Shown here piece after piece: positions 43,069 through 52,618 of a stretch of DNA of 64,000 nt (position 1 is the first letter of the stretch; each line of letters begins with the position of its first letter). The stretch covers positions 187,565-251,564 of the forward strand of contig NZ_JACKVK010000008.1 in assembly GCF_025823185.1 (NCBI RefSeq), given 5' to 3'. The notes beneath the pieces were generated by a model that saw only the letters and a program-made list of their open reading frames with translations, searched no databases and had not been told where the DNA came from. A program made the translations under genes and the position numbers. Origin of the DNA: Mycobacterium yunnanensis (GTDB taxonomy: Bacteria; Actinomycetota; Actinomycetes; Mycobacteriales; Mycobacteriaceae).

Positions 43069-44328
43069 CTAGGACCCGCCGGCGTTGAACGTGTTCCAGA
43101 CGTTGTGCCAGGCAGCGTCGTTGTCGGCGTCCAGTTCGAGTAGGCGATAACCGCTGTCGAAGTACTCGGGCCTCACGATCGCCGACCGAAGGTTCTCGGG
43201 GATGAACTCCTCGGCGATCAGCGAATCGGCGTTGAGTGAGTTCTGTGGGGGCTGGTAGCCGATTGCGGAGAAGTTCTCCTTGGCCACCGCGGGATCCAGC
43301 ATGTGGTTGAGGAACAGATGCGCCAGCACCGGGTTCTTTCCACCCTTGAGGGTGACCAGCATGTCGTTGTCCACCAACCCCTTGCCGTCCTGGGGGAACC
43401 AGTACTGCAACACGTCGGTGCCGACCCCCTCGGGGAGGTAGGACTGCGCGTTGATGGCGTCACCGGACCACATCTGGCACAGCCCGATTTGGCCAGAGGG
43501 CATGTCGCTGTACATCGTGATCGTGACCTTGGGCGACGTGGCCTTGACCAGTGCGCCGAGTTGGTCACCGACCATCTTCAGGTCGGAGGCCGACGACGTG
43601 TTGACGTCGGTGATGCCCTGCTTCAGCAGCACCATTGCCATCGCGGTGTGCCAGTCGTCGATGATGGCGGTCTTGTCCTTGTAGGCGGGGTCCCACAGCG
43701 ATTCGTACGGGTTCTTCAGCCCGCCGATGTTCGAGGGCACTTGGTCACTGCGCCAACCGATTCCGGTCGTGTAGATGGTGTAGGGCACGGTGTACTGCCA
43801 CCCCTGGTCATACCAGGGGTTGGTGAAGCTCGGCCACACGTTGGAGATGTTGGGCAGGTAGGAGTGATTCAACGGCCGCAGCAGCCCGCCGGTGACCAAT
43901 CGGCTCATCTCGGTGTAATTGGCGTTGTAGATGTCGAAGTCGACGCCGCTGCGGAGCTTGGTGATCGCCTCGTCGCCGTCGTTGAACGTGGACACCTCGA
44001 TCTTGCAGCCGTACTGGTCCTCGAAGGCCTTGATGGCTTGCGGGCTGAGATAGTCGGCGTAGTTGTAGATCTTCAGGGTGGCGCCCTTCTCGGGCGCCAG
44101 GCCGTCCGCGATGGGCTTGTCGTCGGCCGGAATGTCCCACGTGACCGGGTGGTCCGGCTTGGCGATGGTCAGCGTGGGTCCGGCGCTCTGCGTTCCCGCC
44201 GGCCCCTTCGCGCAGGCCGCCAGAAAGGCGCCGAAAGTGGGCGCGGTGACCGCGAGAAGCGCAGCGCGCTGGAGGAATTGGCGACGATTCGACGCGAACT
44301 GCCGGGGCGTCGGCTTCTGGGCTGGCAT
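43069..44328 (-). CDS. ABC transporter substrate-binding lipoprotein, PotD-like (Tat)
   Basis: A 419-residue extracytoplasmic binding protein. The twin-arginine signal SNRRQFLQRAALLAVTA and the lipobox LAACAKG show Tat export and lipid anchoring. The mature part has LKIYNYADYLSPQAIKAFED and VSTFNDGDEAITKL, as in PotD/PotF polyamine-binding proteins. The ATG at 44328 is preferred over 44376 because GGGAGG lies 7 bp upstream and the other start would overlap the operator. It heads potD-potB-potC and probably the Rieske gene. Confidence 0.93.
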   Translation of the reverse strand: MPAQKPTPRQFASNRRQFLQRAALLAVTAPTFGAFLAACAKGPAGTQSAGPTLTIAKPDHPVTWDIPADDKPIADGLAPEKGATLKIYNYADYLSPQAIKAFEDQYGCKIEVSTFNDGDEAITKLRSGVDFDIYNANYTEMSRLVTGGLLRPLNHSYLPNISNVWPSFTNPWYDQGWQYTVPYTIYTTGIGWRSDQVPSNIGGLKNPYESLWDPAYKDKTAIIDDWHTAMAMVLLKQGITDVNTSSASDLKMVGDQLGALVKATSPKVTITMYSDMPSGQIGLCQMWSGDAINAQSYLPEGVGTDVLQYWFPQDGKGLVDNDMLVTLKGGKNPVLAHLFLNHMLDPAVAKENFSAIGYQPPQNSLNADSLIAEEFIPENLRSAIVRPEYFDSGYRLLELDADNDAAWHNVWNTFNAGGS

Positions 44329-44377
44329 CCGGGCCTCCCGCAGGTTCGCGTCTTGTCGGTGATAGGACTCTCGCATA

Positions 44378-44393
44378 GACTGAATGCTCAGTC
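44378..44393. promoter_or_regulatory. TetR-type operator, copy 1
   Basis: GACTGAATGCTCAGTC, an inverted repeat with perfect 6-bp arms and a 4-bp spacer. It lies between the divergent potD-like gene (start 44328) and the aminotransferase gene (start 44419). Two further copies at 47660-47675 and 58653-58668 have the same arm and spacer lengths. Confidence 0.8.
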
Positions 44394-44418
44394 AACCGCT
44401 AGTGAGTGGAGGTGCGCC

Positions 44419-45795
44419 GTGCCCTCGACGGTGCTGCAGAGCCAGGTGTCCGACGCGGTCGACGATCTCATCGCCGTCGAGGAGCGGATCTTCCTTCGCC
44501 GTCAGCCGCGCAGTACGGAGATGATCGGGCGGGCACGCGAACACCTGGCCGGTGGAGCCACGTCCAACTGGCAGATCGCCGAGCCGCAGGCCGTCTGGAT
44601 GAGTCACGGCGAGGGTTCCAAGGTGTACGACGTCGACGGCAACTCCTACGTCGACATGCATGGTGGCTATGGCGCATCGATTGCGGGCCACGCCCATCCG
44701 GCGATCGTCGCGGCGGTGAGCGACCGGGTCCGGCGCGGCACGCACTTCGCCCAACCCACCGAAGATGCGATTTGGATTGCGGGAGAGTTGGCCCGCCGAT
44801 TCGACCTACCGCTGTGGCGATTCGCGAACTCGGGCACCGAGGCCACGATGGATGCGATTCATCTGGCCCGCGCGCTCACCGGCCGCGACCTCGTCATCAA
44901 GGTGGAAGGCTGCTACCACGGTCACCACGATTCGGTGCAGGTGTCGGTGCTGCCGGAGGCCGAGGAGATCGGACCCCGCGACCATCCCACCGGAGTGCCC
45001 GGGAATTCGGGCATTCCGGCGGCCATCCGCGATCTGGTGGTCGTCGTGCCGTTCAACGACGTCGACGCGGTGGCTCGCGCGCTGTCCGAGCATCGCGGCA
45101 GGGTGGCCGCGATGATCCTCGAGCCCGTCATGATGAACGCCGGCATCATCACCCCCGACGCCGGTTATCTCGCGGCGATCCGTGACCACGTGCACGCGGC
45201 TGGCTCGCTGCTGATCTTCGACGAGGTGAAGACCGGGTTCACCACGGGGCCCGGCGGGGTGACCGCGCTGTCCGGTGTGGTGCCTGACATGGTGTGCCTG
45301 GCCAAGGCGCTGGGCGGCGGCATCGCGGTGGCGGCGATCGGCGGCACGACGGAGGTCATGTCGGCCATCGCCGACGGGCGATACGAGCAGGTCGGCACCT
45401 TCAACGGCAATCCGTTGGCGATGGCGGCCACCCGTGCCACGTTGTCGGAGGTGTTGACCGACGACAACTACCGCCACCTCGACGCGCTCGGCACCCGCCT
45501 CCGTGAAGAGTTGGAGTCGGTCATCGCCGAGCACGGGTTCGACTGGCACGTCGTCGCGGTCGGTGCCAAGGGATGCGTCACGTTCCGCCGCGACCCCGTC
45601 CGCGAGTTCCGCGACTTCCTGGGGGTCGACGCACGCCTCGGCCATCTGCATTGGCTCATTCAGCACAACGGCGGCGTGTTCCTGCCCCCATGGGGAAAGG
45701 TGGAGCAATGGCTGCTGTCGGTTCAGCACGACGAGTCGGACGTCGACCGCTTCACGGCGAACTTCGCCCGGCTGGCCGCGGCGGTGGCGCCCTGA
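44419..45795 (+). CDS. Class III PLP-dependent aminotransferase (GSA-like)
   Basis: A 458-residue PLP enzyme of the glutamate-semialdehyde aminomutase/omega-aminotransferase group. [20 protein letters not shown] opens the fold, [15 protein letters not shown] binds PLP phosphate, [11 protein letters not shown] carries the cofactor aspartate, and LAKALGGG carries the Schiff-base lysine. The GTG at 44419 follows GGAGG by 6 bp. Next to an amine transporter it most likely removes an amino group from an imported amine or amino acid. Its stop overlaps the next gene. Confidence 0.92.
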   Translation: MPSTVLQSQVSDAVDDLIAVEERIFLRRQPRSTEMIGRAREHLAGGATSNWQIAEPQAVWMSHGEGSKVYDVDGNSYVDMHGGYGASIAGHAHPAIVAAVSDRVRRGTHFAQPTEDAIWIAGELARRFDLPLWRFANSGTEATMDAIHLARALTGRDLVIKVEGCYHGHHDSVQVSVLPEAEEIGPRDHPTGVPGNSGIPAAIRDLVVVVPFNDVDAVARALSEHRGRVAAMILEPVMMNAGIITPDAGYLAAIRDHVHAAGSLLIFDEVKTGFTTGPGGVTALSGVVPDMVCLAKALGGGIAVAAIGGTTEVMSAIADGRYEQVGTFNGNPLAMAATRATLSEVLTDDNYRHLDALGTRLREELESVIAEHGFDWHVVAVGAKGCVTFRRDPVREFRDFLGVDARLGHLHWLIQHNGGVFLPPWGKVEQWLLSVQHDESDVDRFTANFARLAAAVAP

Positions 45796-46958
45796 CCGGC
45801 GTCGCGGGCGGCCGCATTGGTCTGCACCAGCTGGCGAAGTCCTTCGACGGCGTTCCCGCGGTGACGGGGATCGACCTCGACATCCCTGCGGGACAGTTCT
45901 ATTCGCTCCTCGGGGCATCGGGTTGCGGCAAGACCACGACTCTGCGCATGATCGCCGGATTCGAGAAGCCCGACGCGGGCCGCATCGAGCTCGACGGTCG
46001 TGACGTGGTGGGCGATCCGCCGCACCGGCGCCCGGTGAACACCGTGTTCCAGACCTACGCCCTGTTCCCGTTCATGACCGTGGCCGAGAACGTCGCCTTC
46101 GGGCTCAAGTACCTCAAGACGTCGAAAGAGGACGCCGCGCGTCGGGTTGGGGAAGCCCTCGACCTGGTGCAGATGGGCAGGTTCGCCAAGCGCCGCCCCG
46201 CGCAGCTGTCGGGTGGTCAGCAGCAGCGAGTGGCGCTCGCGCGGGCGTTGGTGCTGCGGCCTCGGGTGCTGCTGCTCGACGAACCCCTTGGGGCGCTGGA
46301 CGCCAAGCTGCGCAGGCAGCTGCAACTCGAATTGCGGTCCGTGCAGCGCGAAGTCGGCATCACCTTCGTCTACGTCACGCACGACCAAGAGGAAGCCCTG
46401 ACGATGAGCGACCACATCGCGGTGCTGGCGGACGGGAGGGTGGAGCAGGTGGGGCCGCCGCAGGAGATCTATTCGTCACCGGCGACGACGTTCGTCGCCG
46501 GATTCCTCGGCGCGGCGAACATCTTCGACGCCGACGTGGTCGACGTCTCCGGTGCCTCTGCAGTCTGTCTGGCGGTCGACACCCGGCTGAGCGCGGTGGT
46601 CGACCGATCGGTGCCACGGGGCGCGGCGGCCATCGTGATACGGCCCGAGAGGATCGTGCTGCAGGAGCCCGACGAGCCCGTGGCGGCGGGTCAGAACGCC
46701 ATCAGTGGCACGGTCGCGCAGATCGTGTACCTGGGCGCCCAGACGCAGGTCCACGTCGACGTCGGCGCCGCGACGACGTTGGTGGTCGAGGTGCCGAACA
46801 ATGCCGGTCCCGCATCGGTGACACATGCCCTCGGGTCGCCGGTCACGTGCGTCTGCGCCCACGACGCGGTTCGGGTGTTGCAGCGCAGCCCCACGCCGAC
46901 GAAGGTCGATCCCGTGGCACCGTCCGCCGACGAAGAGCTCAGCCCTTCTTCGGCCTGA
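45792..46958 (+). CDS. ABC transporter ATP-binding protein, PotA-like
   Basis: A 388-residue ATPase that energises the PotBCD-type importer. Walker A is GASGCGKTT near residue 43, then the Q-loop VFQTYALFP, signature LSGGQQQR, Walker B VLLLDEP and the H-loop VTHDQ. A C-terminal TOBE-like regulatory region follows. No ATG, GTG or TTG exists near the natural N terminus. A CTG at 45792 overlapping the aminotransferase stop (CTGA) is the best start; an ATG at 45708 is possible but would overlap by 88 bp. Its end overlaps the tetR gene by 20 bp. Confidence 0.88.
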   Translation: MTGVAGGRIGLHQLAKSFDGVPAVTGIDLDIPAGQFYSLLGASGCGKTTTLRMIAGFEKPDAGRIELDGRDVVGDPPHRRPVNTVFQTYALFPFMTVAENVAFGLKYLKTSKEDAARRVGEALDLVQMGRFAKRRPAQLSGGQQQRVALARALVLRPRVLLLDEPLGALDAKLRRQLQLELRSVQREVGITFVYVTHDQEEALTMSDHIAVLADGRVEQVGPPQEIYSSPATTFVAGFLGAANIFDADVVDVSGASAVCLAVDTRLSAVVDRSVPRGAAAIVIRPERIVLQEPDEPVAAGQNAISGTVAQIVYLGAQTQVHVDVGAATTLVVEVPNNAGPASVTHALGSPVTCVCAHDAVRVLQRSPTPTKVDPVAPSADEELSPSSA

Positions 46959-47598
46959 CCTTCTTCTGGGCCCTCTTCGCCGGCGGCAGGTCGAGTTCGC
47001 GTTCGCAGAACCGCATTGCGATGGCGTAGGCGACGTCGGAATCGACCTCGGGATCCTCGAGCGCGACCTGAATCGACAACCCGTCGAGCAGCGCGGCGAA
47101 TTCGAGCGCGAACATCCGGGCGTCGACCCTGCCTCCGAGTTCGTCGGTGGCCTCGCCGGACTTCACGGCGTCGACGATCATCCGGCGCCAGCGGGCGTCG
47201 AGCTCGACCCGGCCCGCCTTGACCTCCTCGTGGCGGAAGGCCTGGGCCCACAGGTCGAACCACAATCCCCAGGCGCCGGGAATCTCGTTGTCCGCCTGCG
47301 GAATCACCGTCCACTTGATCAGCAGCGACAGCCGCTCCCGCATCGAGGTGACCTCGGCGAGCATCTTCTCCGCCGCTTCGTAGAACGACTCCTCGGAGTG
47401 GCGAAGGGCGTCGACCAGCAGACGGTCCCGGGTGCCGAAGTAGTAGATGACGAGGGCGGAGCTGACGCCGGCCCGCTTCGCGACGTCGGCGATGCGCGTG
47501 TCGCCGAAGCCGCGCTCGCAAATCAAGCTCGCTGCGGCGTCCAGCATCTCGACCCGACGGCCTTCGTTGTGCTCCGTCGCAGCCGCACGTTCGGCCAT
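46939..47598 (-). CDS. TetR family regulator (BetI-like), proposed regulon repressor
   Basis: A 219-residue regulator with helix-turn-helix [20 protein letters not shown] and [12 protein letters not shown], a pattern close to BetI-type TetR proteins that sense choline or related compounds. The C-terminal pocket spans about residues 80-200 and the tail is Lys/Arg-rich. The ATG at 47598 is chosen over one at 47652, which would place the start next to the operator. It is divergent from the FAD-oxidoreductase gene with operator copy 2 between them, which points to autoregulation. Confidence 0.88.
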   Translation of the reverse strand: MAERAAATEHNEGRRVEMLDAAASLICERGFGDTRIADVAKRAGVSSALVIYYFGTRDRLLVDALRHSEESFYEAAEKMLAEVTSMRERLSLLIKWTVIPQADNEIPGAWGLWFDLWAQAFRHEEVKAGRVELDARWRRMIVDAVKSGEATDELGGRVDARMFALEFAALLDGLSIQVALEDPEVDSDVAYAIAMRFCERELDLPPAKRAQKKVRPKKG

Positions 47599-47659
47599 GT
47601 CGTTCTCGTTCCCTCCAGTGGCGGCACTGCTACTTGTCCGAAAGCCTAACATCCGATTA

Positions 47660-47675
47660 GATTGAACAGTCAGTC
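47660..47675. promoter_or_regulatory. TetR-type operator, copy 2
   Basis: GATTGAACAGTCAGTC has the GAYTGA-N4-TCAGTC layout with one arm mismatch. It lies between the tetR gene (start 47598) and the FAD oxidoreductase gene (start 47712). It is the most divergent of the three copies, as often seen for an autoregulatory site. Confidence 0.75.
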
Positions 47676-47711
47676 AGGCCAGTCGCCGCACCACACGGAA
47701 GAAGGTCGCTC

Positions 47712-49355
47712 ATGGCCAATGCTTACGACGCCGTCATCGTCGGCGGAGGGCACAACGGTCTCGTCTCGGCCGCGTATCTGGCTCGGTCGGGGGCGAAGAC
47801 GCTGGTGCTGGAGTCCCGAGGCAGCCTCGGGGGAGCGGCGACCACGGAGTCGCCGTGGAAGGACGCGCCGCATCTGCGCGTCACCCGCCTGTCCTACGTC
47901 GTCAGCTTGATGCCGCCGACCATCGTCGCCGACCTCGGCCTCGAGCGCCACGGGTACAAGGTCCATCCGATGGGCCCCTACTACCAGGCGTTCCCCGAGG
48001 GCGGTTCCTTGACCATCTTCGAGGACGACCCGGCGCGCACGCACGAGCAAATCGCCAAGTTCTCCAAGCGGGACGCCGACGCGTGGCCCAGATGGAACGA
48101 GTGGCTCGAGGGCATTGCCGACGTGATGGGTCCGTTGCTCACCCAGGTGCCCCCAAACATCGGCTCCCACAAGCCGTCCGACCTGTTCGACCTCGCCAAG
48201 CTGGCCTGGAGTCAGAAGGGCATCACCACCCGGATGACCGCGGACGTCACCCGATTGTTGACGATGAGCATCGCCGACCTGCTGGACGACTGGTTCGAGT
48301 CCCCGCAGATCAAGGGGGCGCTTGCCGTGAACGGCGTGATCGGCACGTGGGCCGGTCCGTACGAGCCTGGCACCGCCTACGTGATGGCACACCACTCGAT
48401 CGGTGACGTCGGCGACGGGCAGCTGGGAAGCTGGGGCTATCCCGAGGGAGGCATGGGCGGCGTGTCGGCGGCCATCGCCCGCTCGGCCCGTGCCTTTGGT
48501 GCCGAAATCCGGACCAACGCAGCGGTTTCCACCCTGAAGGTCCGTGGCGGCAAGGTCGAGGGCGTGGTGCTGGAGAACGGGGAGGAGATCACCGCACCGC
48601 TGGTCGTCACCACCCTGCACCCGCGGACCGCCTTCCTCGACCACATTCCCCGCCACGAACTGCCCGACGACTTCGTTCGCGACATCGAGCACTGGAAGAC
48701 CCGCAGCGGCGTGGTGAAGATCAACCTGGCGCTCGGCGAGCTACCCAACTTCACCGCCGACCCCAGTTCGGGCATCGCCGAGCATCACACCGGTTCGGTG
48801 GAGATGGCGCCGACGATGGAGTACATCGAAGCGGCCTTTCAGGACGCCCGGCTCGGCAAGCCGGCGCTGGCGCCCTTCAGTGACGGCGTCATTCCCACCA
48901 CACTGGACAAGACGCTCAATCCCGATGGCACGCACGTCATGTCGCTGTTCACCCAGTGGGTGCCCGCGGAGTGGGCCGACACCCCACACACCGAGGAACT
49001 CGACGCCTACGCCGACCGGCTGATCGATCTGTACGACCAGGTGGCACCGGGCTTCGCGTCCTCGATACTGCACCGGGACGTCGTCGGGCCGTACGAGATG
49101 GAGCAAGAGTACGGCTTGATCGGTGGCAACATCTTTCACGGCGAGCTGTCGTTGGAGCAGTTGTTCCACATGCGGCCCGCGCCCGGATTCGCCGACTACC
49201 GCACCCCGATTTCCGGGCTGTACAACGGTAGCTCGGCCACCCACGCAGGCGGCGGAGTGTGCGGTATTCCGGGCTGGCAGGCCGCCAGGGCCGCACTGGC
49301 GGACAAGAAGAGAGCCAGCGGGCGGCTGCGCGCGGCGCTCAGTCGCACGTCCTAG
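47712..49355 (+). CDS. FAD-dependent oxidoreductase, phytoene-desaturase/PYROXD2-like
   Basis: A 547-residue flavoprotein with the dinucleotide motif VIVGGGHNGLVSAAYLARSG at the N terminus and LESRGSLGGAATT after it. The C-terminal GLYNGSSATHAGGGVCGIPG is typical of the CrtI-like superfamily. Its relatives include carotenoid desaturases and PYROXD2. No other carotenoid gene is near, and the neighbours suggest oxidation of an amine- or acid-derived intermediate. It is followed after 10 bp by the acyl-CoA synthetase-like gene. Confidence 0.88.
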   Translation: MANAYDAVIVGGGHNGLVSAAYLARSGAKTLVLESRGSLGGAATTESPWKDAPHLRVTRLSYVVSLMPPTIVADLGLERHGYKVHPMGPYYQAFPEGGSLTIFEDDPARTHEQIAKFSKRDADAWPRWNEWLEGIADVMGPLLTQVPPNIGSHKPSDLFDLAKLAWSQKGITTRMTADVTRLLTMSIADLLDDWFESPQIKGALAVNGVIGTWAGPYEPGTAYVMAHHSIGDVGDGQLGSWGYPEGGMGGVSAAIARSARAFGAEIRTNAAVSTLKVRGGKVEGVVLENGEEITAPLVVTTLHPRTAFLDHIPRHELPDDFVRDIEHWKTRSGVVKINLALGELPNFTADPSSGIAEHHTGSVEMAPTMEYIEAAFQDARLGKPALAPFSDGVIPTTLDKTLNPDGTHVMSLFTQWVPAEWADTPHTEELDAYADRLIDLYDQVAPGFASSILHRDVVGPYEMEQEYGLIGGNIFHGELSLEQLFHMRPAPGFADYRTPISGLYNGSSATHAGGGVCGIPGWQAARAALADKKRASGRLRAALSRTS

Positions 49356-49365
49356 GCCCTGATCC

Positions 49366-51417
49366 GTGGGGGAGCAGCGCCGCGCGGCGGTGGCCGCCAT
49401 GCTCGAAGCCCGGTCGGTGGCAATCGTCGGCGCCAGCGCGCGCGCGGACAGCTTCGGCGCCCGCATGATCGTCGAGGCTCGGCGCAGCTCCGCGCGGATG
49501 CATCTGGTCAACCCCCGCTACGACCGGATCGGCGACGTGCCGTGCGTGCCGTCGCTGGGTGAACTCGACGAGGCCGTCGACCTCGTGCTGCTGGGCGTGC
49601 CCGACGGTGCACTGGTCGACCAGGTGGTCGCGGCCGCCGACGCCGGTGCCCGGTCGGCCGTCGTCTTCGGCGCAGCCAACGGTGTCCGCGATGACGTCGC
49701 CGCCGTGGCGTCGGAGGCCGGAATGGCCGTCTGCGGCGCGGGATGCATGGGCTTCGTCAACAACGCGATCGGTCTTCGCGCCCTCGGGTACCTCGAGCCG
49801 GAGGCCTTGCCCGTGGGCGGCGTCAGCCTGGTCACCCATTCCGGATCTGCGTTCTCGACGCTGTTGCGGGCCCGTCGCGGGTTCGGCTTTCGGCTCGCGG
49901 TCTCCTCGGGGCAGGAACTGGTCACCACCACGGCCGACTACGTCGACTACGCACTCGACGACCCCGAGACCCACATCTTGGCGTTGCTACTCGAGACGCC
50001 CCGAGACATTCCCCGGCTGCGACACTCGTTGCGCCGTGCGTACGACCGGGGCGTTCCCGCCGTGGTCCTGCCGGTTGGAGGGTCGCCGACGGGGCAGGCC
50101 ATGGTGGCCGCCCACTCCGGTGCGCTCGCCGGCGGGGACGCGGCGTGGCAGGCATTCTGCGATTCGGTCGGTGCCGTCCGCGTGCGGGACGTGGCCGAAT
50201 TCTGCGACACCCTCGAACTGTTCAGTGCGGGACGCCGTGCTGGCGCGGGAGAGGGCATCGCGACGGTGCACGACTCGGGGGCAGAACGCGCGATGGTGGC
50301 CGACCTGGCCCACCAGGTGGGCGTCGACTTCGCCAAGCTGTCGGCGCCGTCGCTGTCAGCCATCGAGGACCTACTCGACGACGGTCTGGTGGCCACCAAT
50401 CCGCTCGACGTGTGGGGCACCGGGGCGGACACCCGGGCGCTCTTCCGCGCGTGTCTGCGCGTCATGGTCGACGACCCGGCGGTGGCCGTCACGGCGTTGG
50501 CGGTCGACCTGGTACCCGAATTCGACGGGGACACCGCCTATCCGGACGCCGTGCTCGACGTCGCCGCAGAGACCAGGGCTCCGTTGGCCGTGCTGACGTC
50601 CCTGCCCGCTGCGATCGACGGCGACGTGGCCACCCGGTTGCGTGACGGCGGGGTTCCCGTTCTCGAGGGGTTCCGCAGTGGCCTGGTGGCGCTGGGGCAT
50701 CTGGCCGGCTGGCCGCGAGAGATCGAACGGTACGAGGGCACGTTCGATCCCGACCGTCGACGACGATGGCGGGCCTGGCTGGCCGACTGGAATCCCGCGC
50801 TGGGGTTCGAACTACTCGCCGACTACGGGATACCGATCGCGCGACCCGTCGTCGCACACGACGAGCACCGGGCCGTGGCTGCTGCCGACGCGGCCGGATA
50901 CCCCGTCGTACTGAAGACCGTTGCCGCCCAGCACAAGAGCGACGTCGGCGGCGTCGTCCTCGGCCTGGCCGACGCCAGCGCGGTGCGATCGGCGTATGCG
51001 GACCTCGCCCACCGGTTGGGACCGTCGGTGACGGTCCAACCGATGGTGCCCGCCGGAGTCGAGGTGTCCGTCGGTGTCGTGCGGGACGCCGTATTCGGTC
51101 CGCTGGTGGTGGTGGCCGCGGGCGGGACGTTGGTGGAGCTGGTGGCCGACCGCGCATTGGCCTGCCCACCGGTGTCATGGGGCGGTGCCCTGCGCATGCT
51201 GGGCACCCTGCGCATCCGGCCTTTGCTCGACGGTTGGCGCGGCGCTGCCGCTGCGGACGTCAGTGCGCTGGCCGACGTCATCGTCGGATTCTCAGCACTG
51301 GCAACCGAATTGGGTGACTCAATCGAGGCGGTCGAAGCCAACCCGGTGATCGTCTCGCCTACCGGCGCGATCGCGGTGGACGCCCTGGTGGTACAGCGCG
51401 GCGGGGTCGGCCAGTAG
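49366..51417 (+). CDS. ADP-forming acyl-CoA synthetase-like protein (fused alpha-beta)
   Basis: A 683-residue protein joining a CoA-binding domain (SVAIVGASARADSFG near residue 18), a ligase domain with the phosphohistidine segment AAHSGALAGGDAAW near residue 245, and a C-terminal ATP-grasp domain (YPVVLKTVAAQHKSDVGGVV) ending in [16 protein letters not shown]. This is the layout of acetate-CoA ligase (ADP-forming) and Pat-like fusions without a GNAT domain. It would activate an organic acid as a CoA ester, or the reverse. A GTG start is used. The last 99 bp overlap the ROK gene. Confidence 0.88.
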   Translation: MGEQRRAAVAAMLEARSVAIVGASARADSFGARMIVEARRSSARMHLVNPRYDRIGDVPCVPSLGELDEAVDLVLLGVPDGALVDQVVAAADAGARSAVVFGAANGVRDDVAAVASEAGMAVCGAGCMGFVNNAIGLRALGYLEPEALPVGGVSLVTHSGSAFSTLLRARRGFGFRLAVSSGQELVTTTADYVDYALDDPETHILALLLETPRDIPRLRHSLRRAYDRGVPAVVLPVGGSPTGQAMVAAHSGALAGGDAAWQAFCDSVGAVRVRDVAEFCDTLELFSAGRRAGAGEGIATVHDSGAERAMVADLAHQVGVDFAKLSAPSLSAIEDLLDDGLVATNPLDVWGTGADTRALFRACLRVMVDDPAVAVTALAVDLVPEFDGDTAYPDAVLDVAAETRAPLAVLTSLPAAIDGDVATRLRDGGVPVLEGFRSGLVALGHLAGWPREIERYEGTFDPDRRRRWRAWLADWNPALGFELLADYGIPIARPVVAHDEHRAVAAADAAGYPVVLKTVAAQHKSDVGGVVLGLADASAVRSAYADLAHRLGPSVTVQPMVPAGVEVSVGVVRDAVFGPLVVVAAGGTLVELVADRALACPPVSWGGALRMLGTLRIRPLLDGWRGAAAADVSALADVIVGFSALATELGDSIEAVEANPVIVSPTGAIAVDALVVQRGGVGQ

Positions 51418-52509
51418 CGGAGCGAAGGCCAGTTCGGCGGCGCCGATCATCAGGGTGTCGGCGTCGAGGCTGGCCGGGACGATCCGCAGCATCTCCCTCG
51501 GTGCGCGCAGGCCGTGCCGCGAGATGGCTGCATCGAGGGTGTCGGCCGCGACCGAGGGAAAGACCCGCAGGAAGCCGCCGAGCACCACCAGACCCGGATT
51601 GAGCAAATTGACCACGTTGCCGAGCGCGATGCCGAGGAAGTGCGCCTGACGTTCGACCGTCGTGGCCCGCACGGTGGAATCCTTCTCGTAGATTTGGGAT
51701 TGGCTGACCTCGGTCTCCAGGCAACCGATTGCGCCGCAATGGCATTGGCGCGCACCGCCGACGTAGGTGTGGCCAAGTTCGCCCGCGTAACCCGCCGCGC
51801 CGTCGAGCAGTTGCCCGGCGACGACGACGCCCGCGCCGATGCCGCCCGCCCCGCCGTTGACGTACACCATGTGGTCGGCGTTGGCGTGCCGTCCGAAGAT
51901 GTGCTCGGCGATCGCACCCAGGTTGGCATCGTTGGCGGCGAACGTCGGCAACCGCGTGGCCGCGCCCAGCATCTCCCCGATCCTCGCGTCGTGCCAGTCC
52001 AGGTGTGGAGCCAGTCGGATGGTGGACCCGGCGGCGTGCACGAGGCCCGGGACGGCGACGCCAACGGCCGTCACGGTGCAATCAGGGTCGAGTCGACCTC
52101 GCAGGCGCTCGATCATGTCGGCCGCGAGGTCGACGGTCTGCTCTGCGTTGAGGACGCCGGGGGTGGCCCGCTTCGTCACTTCGAGAACTGATCCGCCGAG
52201 CGTGACGAGGCCGATGGTGAGCGAGTCGACTTCGGGGTTGACGGCGATCGCGAGTGTGCCCGGATGGGGACGGACGACCGGGCTGGGCCGCCCGACCTGG
52301 GCCGAGGCTGCGGGCCGCGTCTCCTCGATCAGCCGGTGAGCGGCCAGTTCCTCGACGAGGTCCTTGACCGTGGAGCGCGACAGGCCGGTGCGGCGGGTCA
52401 ACTCGGCGCGGCTCATGCCGCGGTGGCGATGTACCAGCGTCAACACCCCGGACAGGTTCCGCCTGCGAACGTCGTCGGTGCTGGTGCCAATCCTCGCGAC
52501 GCGATTCAC
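51319..52509 (-). CDS. ROK family transcriptional regulator (XylR-like)
   Basis: A 396-residue repressor with an N-terminal winged helix ([20 protein letters not shown]) and a C-terminal ROK sugar-binding domain. GHTYVGG plus [12 protein letters not shown] forms the zinc motif, and [10 protein letters not shown] is the sugar-kinase-like block. The GTG at 52509 follows GGGAGGAA. It is divergent from xylA, so xylose or a derivative is the expected ligand. The C-terminal 30 residues, antisense to the ligase gene, are rich in Arg/Asp and may be an extension beyond the family's usual end. Confidence 0.92.
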   Translation of the reverse strand: MNRVARIGTSTDDVRRRNLSGVLTLVHRHRGMSRAELTRRTGLSRSTVKDLVEELAAHRLIEETRPAASAQVGRPSPVVRPHPGTLAIAVNPEVDSLTIGLVTLGGSVLEVTKRATPGVLNAEQTVDLAADMIERLRGRLDPDCTVTAVGVAVPGLVHAAGSTIRLAPHLDWHDARIGEMLGAATRLPTFAANDANLGAIAEHIFGRHANADHMVYVNGGAGGIGAGVVVAGQLLDGAAGYAGELGHTYVGGARQCHCGAIGCLETEVSQSQIYEKDSTVRATTVERQAHFLGIALGNVVNLLNPGLVVLGGFLRVFPSVAADTLDAAISRHGLRAPREMLRIVPASLDADTLMIGAAELAFAPLLADPAALYHQGVHRDRAGRRDDHRVGFDRLD

Positions 52510-52543
52510 GACGTTCCTCCCCTCGACGAATCCGACCGTTGAC

Positions 52544-52587
52544 AGTGGCGTAGACCACACTATAAGTTCGGGCGCTGAACAAATCTA
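52544..52587. promoter_or_regulatory. Composite regulatory element upstream of xylA (copy A)
   Basis: A 16-bp CRP-like inverted repeat (AGTGGCGTAGACCACA, 52544-52559) directly abuts a 28-bp block (52560-52587) containing CTATAAGTT, an N9 spacer and AACAAATCTA. The block is identical at 20 of 28 positions to 53883-53910. The GTT-N9-AAC symmetry is like ROK/XylR operators. It lies 31 bp before the xylA ATG and 34 bp from the ROK start. Confidence 0.75.
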
Positions 52588-52618
52588 CCCCAGGTCGGGG
52601 CCACGTCAGGAGGCGGAG

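Noticed and set aside
43303-44418. N-terminal extension of the aminotransferase frame
   Set aside because: The extension is antisense to the PotD-like gene. The GTG at 44419 has a good ribosome-binding site and family-like start.
47712-49355. Carotenoid biosynthesis gene (crtI)
   Set aside because: No crtB, crtE or crtY gene is near, and the protein lies in the TetR-operator regulon with amine genes.
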